Source: Sphingobacteriales bacterium (GTDB taxonomy: Bacteria > Bacteroidota > Bacteroidia > Chitinophagales > Chitinophagaceae). Taken from it: a stretch of DNA of 64,000 nt. Made by a program: the position numbers and the translations under genes. Where the stretch lies: the NCBI GenBank assembly GCA_003963365.1, contig RXJG01000004.1, forward strand, positions 288,009 through 352,008, read 5' to 3'. Below, piece by piece: positions 9,571-18,709 of this stretch. Within the stretch, counting starts at the first letter, position 1. Every line of letters begins with the position of its first letter. Below the pieces are notes generated by a model. It did not search any database and had not been told where the DNA came from. It saw nothing but the letters and a program-made list of their open reading frames with translations.

Positions 9571-11064
9571 ATGTTGCAGGCATTTTTTAATGAGACGCTT
9601 TTCAAAGACGTACAATTAAGTCAAATATTTCCTGATGGAAAAACATTTGCCGATTGTGTTCCTAAATATGATCTGCAAAAGATCAGTAAAGATTACCAGC
9701 AGCAAAAAAAAGCGGCAGGATTTGATTTAAAAAAATTTGTGCTTGAAAATTTTGAGTTGCCTGTTACCCCGCAATCAAATTTTGAAACGGATACAACAAA
9801 ACCCATTGAAGAGCATATCCATAAACTATGGAATGTTTTAACCCGTCAGCCAGACCAGCAATCCTCTTCTTTAATTCCATTGCCATATCCATATATTGTT
9901 CCCGGTGGCCGGTTCAGGGAAATATATTACTGGGATAGTTATTTCACTATGTTGGGTTTGCAGGCTTCGGGCAGAATTGATATGATTGAAAATATGGTGA
10001 ATAATTTTTCTCACCTTATTGACACAATAGGCAATATTCCCAATGGAAACAGAACCTATTATATTGGCCGGTCGCAACCACCTTTTTATTCTTTAATGGT
10101 AAAATTGCTGGCTGAAGAAAAGGGGAAAGCAGTATTGATCAAATATCTTCCGCAGTTGGAAAAAGAATATGCTTTCTGGATGAAGGGCGAACAATTCATC
10201 AATAACAATACAAAGGCTTCACATCATGTTGTAAAGATGAGTGATGGTTCTTTACTCAATCGTTATTGGGATGCGCATGATACACCAAGACCAGAATCCT
10301 ATAGAGAAGATGTTGAGTTAGCCCATCATTCTGCAATCAGCGAAAATGATTTGTATCGTCACCTGCGGGCGGGAGCAGAGTCGGGATGGGATTTTAGCTG
10401 CCGTTGGTTTAAGGATGTCAATGATTTTTCTACTATTCATACCACAGATATTATTCCTGTTGATTTAAATTGCCTGTTGCTTCATTTGGAAGAAACACTT
10501 TGTGATGCGTATGAACTGTCAGAAAATACAGCAAAGCAAAAATTATTTCATCAAAAAAGTACTGCACGCAAAAATGCCATTGAACATTATTGCTGGAATG
10601 AAGCTGAAGGATTTTATTTTGACTACGATTTTATAGCAGCAAAACAAAAAATAGTTTATTCTTTAGCTGCAGCATCTCCTTTATTCTTTAAGATAACGCC
10701 AACCGAACATGCATCTGTTTTGAGCAGAAACATCATGACTAAACTATTAAGAGACGGAGGAATGGTTTGTACTCCAAATAACAGCGGCCAACAGTGGGAT
10801 GCACCCAACGGCTGGGCCCCGCTGCAATGGATGACGATTACCGGGTTTGAAAATTACGGATATCATAAAGAAGCAAAAGCGATAGCACAACGATGGATAA
10901 AACTTAACACCGATGTATTTAAACGAACCGGCAAGCTCATGGAAAAATATAATGTGACAGATACACATTTGGAAGCCGGTGGTGGTGAATACCCGGGACA
11001 GGATGGATTTGGCTGGACTAACGGAGTACTGCTTGCCCTGATAAAAAAGTATGGAATGCAATAA
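9571..11064 (+). CDS. treF: Trehalase, GH37, probably cytoplasmic
   Basis: A full-length (497-residue) GH37 trehalase that hydrolyses alpha,alpha-trehalose to two glucose. Signature 1 (PGGRFREIYYWDSY) is at residues 111-124, signature 2 (QWDAPNGWAP) lies near residue 410, and the catalytic acid region is SGWDFSCRW with Asp274. The C-terminal EYPGQDGFGWTNG block is present. No signal peptide is seen, so it should act in the cytoplasm, like TreF rather than periplasmic TreA. It is the last gene of the LacI-MFS-trehalase group. Confidence 0.94.
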   Translation: MLQAFFNETLFKDVQLSQIFPDGKTFADCVPKYDLQKISKDYQQQKKAAGFDLKKFVLENFELPVTPQSNFETDTTKPIEEHIHKLWNVLTRQPDQQSSSLIPLPYPYIVPGGRFREIYYWDSYFTMLGLQASGRIDMIENMVNNFSHLIDTIGNIPNGNRTYYIGRSQPPFYSLMVKLLAEEKGKAVLIKYLPQLEKEYAFWMKGEQFINNNTKASHHVVKMSDGSLLNRYWDAHDTPRPESYREDVELAHHSAISENDLYRHLRAGAESGWDFSCRWFKDVNDFSTIHTTDIIPVDLNCLLLHLEETLCDAYELSENTAKQKLFHQKSTARKNAIEHYCWNEAEGFYFDYDFIAAKQKIVYSLAAASPLFFKITPTEHASVLSRNIMTKLLRDGGMVCTPNNSGQQWDAPNGWAPLQWMTITGFENYGYHKEAKAIAQRWIKLNTDVFKRTGKLMEKYNVTDTHLEAGGGEYPGQDGFGWTNGVLLALIKKYGMQ

Positions 11065-11181
11065 AAATTTTAGATAAAGAGTGGCTGCATAAATAGCAGA
11101 GTAATTCTTTCCGTACTATGAATGCTTTTCCGGATTGATTCCTGAGCCGCTTAATATATTGAACTCAAAAAGATAAACTCC

Positions 11182-13134
11182 TCAGGGGTCCATTGGTTCC
11201 AGTAAATGGAAGCCGTATGGTTCAATTATTAAATGTTCGTAATTGGTACCCACGATAAATTCTTTTCCCGTCCAGTGATCAAATAATTTAACAGGAACAT
11301 TCCCATGTTCTTTAAATGCAAGCCAGGTAAGATAGGAAGCCTTGCTGCTGAAATTAAATATTCCATACAGGCGTTGTTCTTCGTAAGTTCTTAAATACCC
11401 GGCCACATAAATATTATGGGGTGTTAACCAGGTTAAGTTTTTATGATCAGCCACCACTGCTAATTGTTTTCTAAGACTGATGAGTTTTTGTGTGGCTGAA
11501 AAAACTCTATTCTCAATTGTTCCTTCTTCATCAATTCTTTTATTTTTTTCCCAATCAATAACAGGGCGATGCATCCAGCGGTTATCATAGCTTTTTCCGG
11601 GATCATCTAAATACGAATAATCATTGGTATAACCTGCCTCGTCACCATAAAACAGCATTGGAATACCCCCAAGGAAGAAACTATGCGCCTGCATTAACAC
11701 TATTTTTCGAATGGAGATTTCAATGGCATGTGTATCATTGTTAATAATAGCTCTTTCTAATCCGCACAATGATGCCAGTGATCCGCTTATTCTTGCATCG
11801 CCGGTTTTGGGGTTGGTTGAAAACAATGCTCCCATAGCCGGACTACCGGGATAAACACCCGCATAGTATTCTTTTAAATACCTGCGGTGATCATAAGGAT
11901 TATACCCGGCATACTGAATCATATAGTCATCATAACCTAATCCAATGTCATCATGACAACGGGTATAAGTAATCCAGGATGTGCCGTATGGTTTTTGCAG
12001 AATTTCATGCTGGGCCGCCAGCATTACTCTGGTATCACCGGTGGCCAGCATATCCCATTGCAACGCCATATGCGTGGCGTTGTATGCAAAATCACATTCT
12101 TTAGCCGTGTATAAACCGGTGCCAAAATATTTCATGATCTCTTTTGGCGCTACAATTGCTTCCCCTAATAAAGCCATGCCCGGTGTGGCAATAATCACAC
12201 ATTGCTTGATGAGCCTTAATAAATTATGTGCCTGTGGTAAATTTTGACAGGTAGTGCCTAACTGTTTCCAGATAAAGGCAGGTGCGTCAATACGCAGAAT
12301 GTCCACACCAAGATTAGCATAGAAGAAAATGTTATCCAGCATTTCTATAAATACAACCGCATTGGTATAATTTAAATCCCACTGGTAATGATGAAATACG
12401 GTCATCACCCATTTATGGCATTCTTTTATATACGTAAAATTGCCCGGTGAGCTTTCAGGAAAAACCTCGGGCATTGTTTTATCATATTCATCAGGAATGC
12501 TGCGGTCATCAAACATATAAAAATATTGCTGGTAAGCAGGGTCACCTGCCTTAGCTTTTTCTGCCCACTCATGCCGGTGCGAGGTATGATTAAGAACAAT
12601 ATCGATCATTAAATACATACCGGCTTTATTCATCTTTTGCTGTAAAGCCTGTAAATCTTTTAATGAACCAAAGCGATCATCTACTTTTCTGAAATCAGAT
12701 ACGGCATAACCACCATCACTTTCCCCTTCCGGACTTTGAAACAAAGGCATGAGGTGTAGAAAATTTACTCCCAGTTTTTGAAAATAATCAAGCTTAGTTC
12801 CAAGATTTTTGATATTACCGCAAAAACGATCCACATATAAACTCATACCGGTAATCTCATTACTGAGGAACCAGTTCCCTTTTTGCTCTTTTTCTTCGTC
12901 CTTAATTTTCATAGCTTCCGGACGATTTAAATAGGCTGTGATAATAGTTTCAATTAACTGATCAAATAATAAAACTGCGGAAGGATGGCTGCCATAAATT
13001 TCTTTATATAAATGACTGAGTGAATCCGCATTCGCCATCATGCGTACATAAAACAAATTGTCCTTTCCGGCAATATCAATTTTGTTTTTTAGAAGAAGGG
13101 TGTTGATATGCTGATGAAGTTGAGGATCGTACAT
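11182..13134 (-). CDS. Amylosucrase, GH13_4
   Basis: A 650-residue enzyme that transfers glucose from sucrose onto a growing alpha-1,4-glucan and releases fructose. It has the long helical N-domain typical of amylosucrase (about residues 1-95), then a GH13 barrel with nucleophile Asp283 (ILRIDAPAFIWKQ), acid/base Glu325 (LLGEAIV) and transition-state stabiliser Asp395 (TRCHDDIG). The DAPAFIWKQLG context is close to Neisseria amylosucrase and unlike sucrose phosphorylase or oligo-1,6-glucosidase. No signal peptide, so it is cytoplasmic. It is the last gene of a four-gene - operon; the fructose made would feed the upstream fructokinase. Confidence 0.9.
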   Translation of the reverse strand: MYDPQLHQHINTLLLKNKIDIAGKDNLFYVRMMANADSLSHLYKEIYGSHPSAVLLFDQLIETIITAYLNRPEAMKIKDEEKEQKGNWFLSNEITGMSLYVDRFCGNIKNLGTKLDYFQKLGVNFLHLMPLFQSPEGESDGGYAVSDFRKVDDRFGSLKDLQALQQKMNKAGMYLMIDIVLNHTSHRHEWAEKAKAGDPAYQQYFYMFDDRSIPDEYDKTMPEVFPESSPGNFTYIKECHKWVMTVFHHYQWDLNYTNAVVFIEMLDNIFFYANLGVDILRIDAPAFIWKQLGTTCQNLPQAHNLLRLIKQCVIIATPGMALLGEAIVAPKEIMKYFGTGLYTAKECDFAYNATHMALQWDMLATGDTRVMLAAQHEILQKPYGTSWITYTRCHDDIGLGYDDYMIQYAGYNPYDHRRYLKEYYAGVYPGSPAMGALFSTNPKTGDARISGSLASLCGLERAIINNDTHAIEISIRKIVLMQAHSFFLGGIPMLFYGDEAGYTNDYSYLDDPGKSYDNRWMHRPVIDWEKNKRIDEEGTIENRVFSATQKLISLRKQLAVVADHKNLTWLTPHNIYVAGYLRTYEEQRLYGIFNFSSKASYLTWLAFKEHGNVPVKLFDHWTGKEFIVGTNYEHLIIEPYGFHLLEPMDP

Positions 13135-13168
13135 GGCTGGTTGCTTGTTTCTGATTTCTGGTTACAGG

Positions 13169-14122
13169 TTATTTAAAAATGTCGCTGCTTAAATGTTTAA
13201 ATGCTTCCATCGCTCCCAGGTACTCACAGGTTCTTGCACCGGCTTTGTTAGCATTTAGAATGATATGTTTCCATTGATCAGCGTTCATGGTCTTAATTTC
13301 TGCTAATGTTTTATTGCTGAGTTGATATAACACAGCCCCAACGAATGCATCACCAGCTCCGGTTGTATCAACTGGTTTTACTTCTATACTGGGAACAATA
13401 TGTGTTTTTTTATTCAATCCGAGTAATGTTCCTTCTTTACCAAGTGTAATGGCAAAAGCACTGCTGGTTTTTTCCAGCAGAACAGTGGTTGCATCAGCCA
13501 GCGTTGACTTACCTGTTAATAGCATCGCTTCTTCGTCACTTACTTTAAAAAAATGGCAACTGTTTAAAAAGTTCCAGCTCTGGTCAATGAAACTTTGTGT
13601 GTTATTACGGAATAGCAAATGACGATAGTTGGGATCAAAGCTGATAAAAATATTTTTTTGCAATGCTTTCATCAGTAAGCCTGCATAGGCTGCCTGTAAT
13701 GGTCCCGGTAAAAAACCGGTGGCAGATCCAAAATGTATAATAGAAAATTTATCGAGATCGATTCTGTCCACTTCTTCATTACTCAGCTGGCCGTCTGCAC
13801 CTCGGTTGAAATAAAAATCTCTTTCTCCGTTTTCCATCAGGGATACAAAAGCAAACGTGGTGAAGTAGTGTTCATCCTGTAACACCCATTTGGTAGAAAC
13901 ATTGAACGATTGCATTACATCAATTAAATGTCTGCCAAAAGGATCAGTGCCAACTTTAGCTGCTAACTCCACTTCTCCACCCAATGCAGCAATAGCTGCT
14001 GCTACATTGGTGGGTGCACCTCCGGGTTTCTTTAAAAAGTTTTGACCTTCGGATAATGATTTGCCTTTGTCAGTACAAATCATATCAATTAAAGCTTCTC
14101 CAATACAAAGAATCTTGTTCAT
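13169..14122 (-). CDS. PfkB-family fructokinase
   Basis: Start chosen at ATG 14122 (317 residues, MNKILCIGEALID), which matches the usual start of this family; an in-frame ATG at 14137 would overlap the upstream gene more. It carries both PfkB signatures: the N-terminal GGAPTNVAAAIAALGG and the C-terminal DTTGAGDAFVGAV with the catalytic Asp258. The family phosphorylates fructose or other sugars with ATP. Sitting between alpha-glucosidase and amylosucrase, the most reasonable substrate is fructose released from sucrose. Confidence 0.88.
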   Translation of the reverse strand: MNKILCIGEALIDMICTDKGKSLSEGQNFLKKPGGAPTNVAAAIAALGGEVELAAKVGTDPFGRHLIDVMQSFNVSTKWVLQDEHYFTTFAFVSLMENGERDFYFNRGADGQLSNEEVDRIDLDKFSIIHFGSATGFLPGPLQAAYAGLLMKALQKNIFISFDPNYRHLLFRNNTQSFIDQSWNFLNSCHFFKVSDEEAMLLTGKSTLADATTVLLEKTSSAFAITLGKEGTLLGLNKKTHIVPSIEVKPVDTTGAGDAFVGAVLYQLSNKTLAEIKTMNADQWKHIILNANKAGARTCEYLGAMEAFKHLSSDIFK

Positions 14123-14126
14123 AAAA

Positions 14127-15884
14127 TTATAATTCATAAACCACCGCTTCGTATGGTTTCAATGAACCATTAGTGGGAGTGGTTGAATAATTATTAATAA
14201 GCAGTTTTGCTTTTGAAATATCAATACCAATATTTACGGTCGCCTCTTTTGCGGTAAAGTTCAGTAACACTAAAAATTTCCTGCCATTGAGTTCCCTTGT
14301 GTAAGCATACACCGCAGGATTATCTTTATCAAGCAATGTATACTTGCCATACACCAGTGCAGGATTATCTTTTCTTAACTGCACCATCTTTCTAAAATAG
14401 TTCAGCACAGAGTTAGCATCTTTATCCTGTGCAGCAGCATTGATAGTAGTATAGTTAGGATTTACTTTTATCCAGGGTGTACCTGAGCCGAAGCCTGCAT
14501 TGGAAGTTGTATCCCATTGAAAAGGGGTGCGGCCATTATCACGACTTTCAAAAGCTTTGCGTTTAATGAATTCAGTTAAATTACCGCCGTGTGTTTTTTG
14601 ATATTGATACTCGTTCAATGTTTGCACATCACGGTAATCTTCAATTTTATCAAAACGAATATTCGTCATGCCCAGTTCATCACCATTATAATAATAAGGA
14701 GTACCCCGCATACTCATTAAAAAAGTGATAAGCATTTTAGCAGAAGGCTCCCTGAATTGAGGCGCATCGTTTCCAAACCGTGTAACCAGTCTTGCCTGGT
14801 CGTGATTGGACAGGAAAATGGAAAGCCATCCTTTATCAACAAACGCACTGTCCCATTTTGTAAATATTTCTTTGAATTTTAGAATGCTGTATTTCTCTCC
14901 ATCCGGAGTTGAAGGATATTTGGCAAGATTTACTCCATCAAATGCATAAGCCATTCCTAATTCATTACGGTCTTCATCTACTAAGTTATGCGCATCTTCA
15001 AAAGTTTGTCCGGCACCTTCCGCTACACTCATTACATCATATTTACTAAATACCTCTTTGTTCATTTCTTTTAAGTACTCATGCAAGCCTTTGCCCATGC
15101 CATAATATTTTTCAAACTTCACATTTAAATCAGCAGGTAACACCGGCCAGGTAGTATCTTTTGCAGCAAACTGAAATGCATCTAACCGAAAACCATCCAC
15201 ACCTTTATCCGCCCAATAACGCATCATAGCATATATCTCCTGGCGAAGTTTGGGGTTTTCCCAATTCAAATCAGGTTGTTTACGGGAAAAATAATGCAGG
15301 TAATAAGCATTGGTCAACGAATCATATTTCCATGCATCGTGATTTACATCAAATAAACTATAACGGTAAGGAGGCTTGCCTCTTTCAGCATTCCACCAGT
15401 GATAATAATCCCTGTATGGACTTGTTCTTGAATGGCGGCTTTGCTTAAACCATTCATGTTCATCACTGCTGTGGTTTACCACAATATCCATCACCAGTTT
15501 AATACCTCTTTCATGCATTCCTTTTAATAATGCATTAAAATCATCCATCGTTCCAAAATCTTTCATGATGTTACGATAATCACTTACATCATATCCATTA
15601 TCATCGTTGGGCGAACTATAAATAGGGTTTAACCAAACTGCCGTTACGCCTAAACTTTTGATGTAATCCAATTTTGAAATGATGCCTTTCAGATCACCAA
15701 TACCATCACCATCACTGTCTTTAAAACTGCGGGGATAAATTTGATATACCACTGCTTCCTTCCACCATTTGCGGTTGAGTGAATCAGCCGCTGTCTCCTT
15801 TTTTTCAGTTGTATTGTTATTACAGGAAACTATAAGAGCTGAAAATATAATAGAGCAGATGATATATGATAAATAATTTTTCAT
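14127..15884 (-). CDS. Alpha-glucosidase lipoprotein, GH13 oligo-1,6-glucosidase type
   Basis: A 585-residue GH13 enzyme with a lipobox at Cys21 (LIVSC), so it is exported and anchored to a membrane. The catalytic triad is Asp235 (GFRLDAFQFA), Glu289 (SVAEGAG) and Asp362 (FLSNHDQAR). The opening block WWKEAVVYQIYPRSF and the DGDGIGDLKGI calcium-loop motif are those of oligo-1,6-glucosidases, alpha-glucosidases and trehalulose or isomaltulose hydrolases. It probably cleaves short alpha-glucosides in the periplasm before uptake by the transporter encoded 10 bases upstream. Exact linkage preference is open. Confidence 0.9.
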   Translation of the reverse strand: MKNYLSYIICSIIFSALIVSCNNNTTEKKETAADSLNRKWWKEAVVYQIYPRSFKDSDGDGIGDLKGIISKLDYIKSLGVTAVWLNPIYSSPNDDNGYDVSDYRNIMKDFGTMDDFNALLKGMHERGIKLVMDIVVNHSSDEHEWFKQSRHSRTSPYRDYYHWWNAERGKPPYRYSLFDVNHDAWKYDSLTNAYYLHYFSRKQPDLNWENPKLRQEIYAMMRYWADKGVDGFRLDAFQFAAKDTTWPVLPADLNVKFEKYYGMGKGLHEYLKEMNKEVFSKYDVMSVAEGAGQTFEDAHNLVDEDRNELGMAYAFDGVNLAKYPSTPDGEKYSILKFKEIFTKWDSAFVDKGWLSIFLSNHDQARLVTRFGNDAPQFREPSAKMLITFLMSMRGTPYYYNGDELGMTNIRFDKIEDYRDVQTLNEYQYQKTHGGNLTEFIKRKAFESRDNGRTPFQWDTTSNAGFGSGTPWIKVNPNYTTINAAAQDKDANSVLNYFRKMVQLRKDNPALVYGKYTLLDKDNPAVYAYTRELNGRKFLVLLNFTAKEATVNIGIDISKAKLLINNYSTTPTNGSLKPYEAVVYEL

Positions 15885-15894
15885 GTTATGTGTT

Positions 15895-17382
15895 TTAATG
15901 GCCTCCGCCAGCAGGCATTATTATTTCGCCCTCTGCTTTTTTTGATTTTATCAGTAAGGTGGCAGCCGCAGCAATTAATAAAAATGAACCGGCAAAGGCA
16001 ATAGCATTACCAGAGTTATTATTCAGAAAATGTTTCAGCACATAACCAAATGTGGTTGTTTGAATAAACATCGGAATCACAATCATCATATTTATAATGC
16101 CCATGTAAACCCCGTATCTTTCTTTGGGTATCTGGCTTACTACCATTAAATAAGGAATACCCATCATACTTGCCCAACCAATACCAAAACCAGTAATGGC
16201 AGGGAATAGCAGGTATTTATTTTCAATATGCGGAAATGCCAGTAAGCCAATTCCGGCCAATACCAAACATCCAAAGTGAACAAGTTTGGGTGAATATTTT
16301 TTGGCAAACCATACTAAACCAAAAGCAGAAAGAAAGGTAACAATGTTATACCAGCCATTTACCAATCCCGTCCAGCCCACGGCTTTTTCATACAGGCTGC
16401 TGTTTTGCTCGGGAGTAGTTTTCCAAACCGAAAGTGCAACACTTTTAGAGGAGTTTTGCCAGTAACAGAACAATGCATACCACTGAAATAAATAAACCAA
16501 TGCCAGTTGCCACATTACTTTAGGCATGTTAGCAATAGCATCAATTATTTCAATGTTTTGGGCAAACAAGATTTTTAATGTAGGGTGCTCTTCAGTATAA
16601 TGTAACAATTTTCTTATCAGACCCGGAAAAATGAGAGAGGGAATGATAAGAAGAATAATAAGTGTATATGCAATAACTGTTGTAATGATAGAAAGAAAAA
16701 ACTGAATAGCGGGATGAGGCATTCCTTTATTCTTTTCTTTAATGGAAGCCAGCTCTTCTTCCGTTGGAGGAATTTCAGGAGTTGTTCTAACACTCCACCA
16801 TATAGAGCCGATTGAACAAATTGCTCCTAAAAAGAAAGAAGCATAAACCCAGGTAGGTAAGCTTCCTGTTTTGCCAATAAAAATCATTGGAAAAATGAAT
16901 AAGGAAACATTGGCTAATGTTTGTCCAAATCCTGTAAAGAAACTTTGCGCCTGGAAACCGGTAGGTTGCTGGGATGCATCTAATTTATCTGCTATAAAAG
17001 CACGGTATGGTTCCATGGCTGTATTGTTACCAGCATCCAGTATCCATAATAAACCAGCCGCCATCCAAAGTGCACTGCTGAAAGGGAACAGAAACAAGGC
17101 AATACTGCATATCATGGCGCCTATAAAAAAGAATGGCGTTCTTCTTCCAAAACGGGGGTGCCATGTTTTATCACTTAACGCACCAATAATGGGTTGTATT
17201 ACTAACCCGGTTAACGGACCGGCAAGATTTAACCAGGGAATCTCATCTGGCCTGGCTCCCAGAAAATCGTAAATAGGATTAACAGCACTTTGTTGAAGTC
17301 CAAAACTATATTGAATGCCAAAGAATCCAACATTCATATTAATAATCTGCCAGAAACTAAGCCGTGGTTTAGTATACAACAT
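15895..17382 (-). CDS. MFS disaccharide transporter, SLC45/GPH-like
   Basis: Start chosen at ATG 17382 (495 residues, MLYTKPRLSFWQ), because an 8-bp inverted repeat sits between it and the in-frame upstream codon at 17409. The N-terminal half has the GFFGIQYSFGLQQSAVNPIYDFLGA-type helix, PIIGALSD and RFGRRTPFF motifs of SLC45-like sucrose/maltose proton symporters, with about 12 membrane helices. It is the first gene of the operon with alpha-glucosidase, fructokinase and amylosucrase, which supports sucrose or a related disaccharide as substrate. Confidence 0.87.
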   Translation of the reverse strand: MLYTKPRLSFWQIINMNVGFFGIQYSFGLQQSAVNPIYDFLGARPDEIPWLNLAGPLTGLVIQPIIGALSDKTWHPRFGRRTPFFFIGAMICSIALFLFPFSSALWMAAGLLWILDAGNNTAMEPYRAFIADKLDASQQPTGFQAQSFFTGFGQTLANVSLFIFPMIFIGKTGSLPTWVYASFFLGAICSIGSIWWSVRTTPEIPPTEEELASIKEKNKGMPHPAIQFFLSIITTVIAYTLIILLIIPSLIFPGLIRKLLHYTEEHPTLKILFAQNIEIIDAIANMPKVMWQLALVYLFQWYALFCYWQNSSKSVALSVWKTTPEQNSSLYEKAVGWTGLVNGWYNIVTFLSAFGLVWFAKKYSPKLVHFGCLVLAGIGLLAFPHIENKYLLFPAITGFGIGWASMMGIPYLMVVSQIPKERYGVYMGIINMMIVIPMFIQTTTFGYVLKHFLNNNSGNAIAFAGSFLLIAAAATLLIKSKKAEGEIIMPAGGGH

Positions 17383-17393
17383 AAGCAAGTCAG

Positions 17394-17413
17394 TTGAGTG
17401 TAAGAACACTCAA
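17394..17413. promoter_or_regulatory. Inverted repeat at the start of the sucrose-type operon
   Basis: Arms TTGAGTGT and ACACTCAA are perfect complements with a 4-base spacer. The element ends 12 bases upstream of the transporter ATG, where a repressor or an RNA hairpin would block expression. Confidence 0.4.
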
Positions 17414-17646
17414 TTTACGTTGTATGAAACACATAAAGAACATTCTGCCTTGTGGACAGATCTTGCAATCGATTGTTGTTATAACAAAATACTTTCAGTA
17501 AACAATTGCAAACAGATTGTGACAAAAAACCACAGTTAAATGGCTTATTTTGAGCTGTTACAAAAAAAGGAATTTTTTAAGAGAGCAAAATATTTATTAA
17601 AAATCAATTAGTTACAAAGGTGCTCTCAAAAATAATTGCTTGAATC
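17414..17646. other. Divergent intergenic region between sugar operon and ribosomal operon
   Basis: No open reading frame of note. It is AT-rich, holds the candidate operator at 17466-17475 and several short direct repeats of TTGCAA type, and ends in the ribosomal promoter. An in-frame TTG at 17636 could extend rplM but is not a credible start. Confidence 0.6.
17466..17475. promoter_or_regulatory. Candidate LacI-family operator
   Basis: CAATCGATTG is a perfect palindrome with a central CG, the form expected for LacI-family repressors. It lies about 85 bases upstream of the disaccharide transporter start and on the promoter side of that operon. Binding by the LacI protein encoded at 7251-8243 is inference. 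Confidence 0.4.
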
Positions 17647-17678
17647 TTTGGTAAATCAAATGACCTGTCCCACCTTTG
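17647..17678 (+). promoter_or_regulatory. Promoter of the rplM-rpsI-rpsB-tsf operon
   Basis: A TTTG -33 box (17647-17650) and a CACCTTTG -7 box (17671-17678), one base off TAnnTTTG, are separated by 20 bases. This matches the primary-sigma promoter form of Bacteroidota and lies 57 bases upstream of the L13 start. Confidence 0.7.
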
Positions 17679-17734
17679 CGCTCCATTTAAAAACGTACTG
17701 CCGGGATGGCGGCGGTATAACAAAAACAAATAAA

Positions 17735-18178
17735 ATGAGTAAACTACATTTCACTACCAAACATGCGAATGCGGCTACCGTGCAGCGTAACTGGTACGTT
17801 GTGGACGGTACTAATCAAACCGTTGGTCGTATGTGTGCTAAAATCGCAGCAGTTCTTCGTGGCAAGAACAAGGCGTACTATACTCCACATGTTGATTGCG
17901 GAGATTTTGTAATCATCATTAATGCTGACAAGGTTAAGTTCACCGGTAACAAATTAGAGGACAAAGTTTATCAAAACTTCTCTGGTTATCCGGGTGGTTT
18001 AAAAGAAGAAACAGCAGGAAGCTTGTTAGCCCGTCGTCCGGACGCTTTGTTGGAAAGAGCAGTAAAAGGTATGTTGCCCAAGAATAGGCTGGGCCGTAAA
18101 ATGATTAAGAAATTATTTGTGTATGCCGGTGATAAACATCCGCACACTGCACAACAACCTAAAGAATTAAAATTTTAA
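17735..18178 (+). CDS. rplM: 50S ribosomal protein L13
   Basis: ATG 17735 gives 147 residues, close to the usual length of L13. The sequence shows the typical NWYVVDGTNQTVGRMCAKIA start, GKNKAYYTPHVDCGDFVIIINADKV and the late MLPKNRLGRKM and YAGDKHPHTAQQP blocks. It binds 23S rRNA early in 50S assembly. It is cotranscribed with rpsI, as in most bacteria. The 42-base gap to rpsI contains a degenerate GCTGAA/AGCT word repeat. Confidence 0.98.
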   Translation: MSKLHFTTKHANAATVQRNWYVVDGTNQTVGRMCAKIAAVLRGKNKAYYTPHVDCGDFVIIINADKVKFTGNKLEDKVYQNFSGYPGGLKEETAGSLLARRPDALLERAVKGMLPKNRLGRKMIKKLFVYAGDKHPHTAQQPKELKF

Positions 18179-18220
18179 TTAACTGCTGAAAGCTAAGAGC
18201 TGAATGCAAAAAGCATAAAA

Positions 18221-18610
18221 ATGGAAAAGCAAAAAAATACAGTTGGTCGTCGTAAGGAAGCCATCACCCGTGTATTCCTTTCAAAAGGGAATGGCAACAT
18301 TACTGTTAACGACAAAGATTATAAAACTTATTTCCCGCTGGTGTATTTACAAAACCAGGTGGAGCGTCCTTTAAAAGCAATTGAAGCTATTGACAAGTTT
18401 GATGTAAAAATCAACGCCAGTGGTGGTGGTGTAAAAGGTCAGGCAGAAGCAGCCATGCTGGGTATTGCCCGTGCACTGGTGGAAGTAAATGCTGAATTCC
18501 GCCCGGTATTAAAGGGAGCTGGTTTATTAAAACGTGACCCACGTTCTGTTGAGCGTAAGAAATTTGGTCATAAGAAAGCCCGTCGCAGCTACCAGTTCAG
18601 TAAACGTTAA
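18221..18610 (+). CDS. rpsI: 30S ribosomal protein S9
   Basis: This 129-residue protein has the S9 landmarks: GRRKEAITRVFL at the start, VKGQAEAAMLGIARAL, and the basic C-terminus ending SKR. That tail reaches into the P-site tRNA anticodon loop. Second gene of the translation operon. Confidence 0.98.
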   Translation: MEKQKNTVGRRKEAITRVFLSKGNGNITVNDKDYKTYFPLVYLQNQVERPLKAIEAIDKFDVKINASGGGVKGQAEAAMLGIARALVEVNAEFRPVLKGAGLLKRDPRSVERKKFGHKKARRSYQFSKR

Positions 18611-18709
18611 TACAGTTTGTGGTTTATGGTTTGTAGTTTATGGTTATACCGGCTACAAACTTTAAATCAACTATAAACAATAAACAAAAAAAACTATAAA
18701 CAAATTATA
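18611..18709. repeat. Word-like repeat between rpsI and rpsB
   Basis: The junction is built of near-repeats of GTTTATGGTTTGT on the left and of its complement-like CTATAAACAA on the right, with TACAAAC in between. The arms can pair imperfectly. There is no coding potential. Confidence 0.6.

Noticed and set aside
17636-17734. Longer rplM start at TTG 17636
   Set aside because: It would start ahead of the -7 box at 17671 and add 33 residues foreign to L13; ATG 17735 fits.
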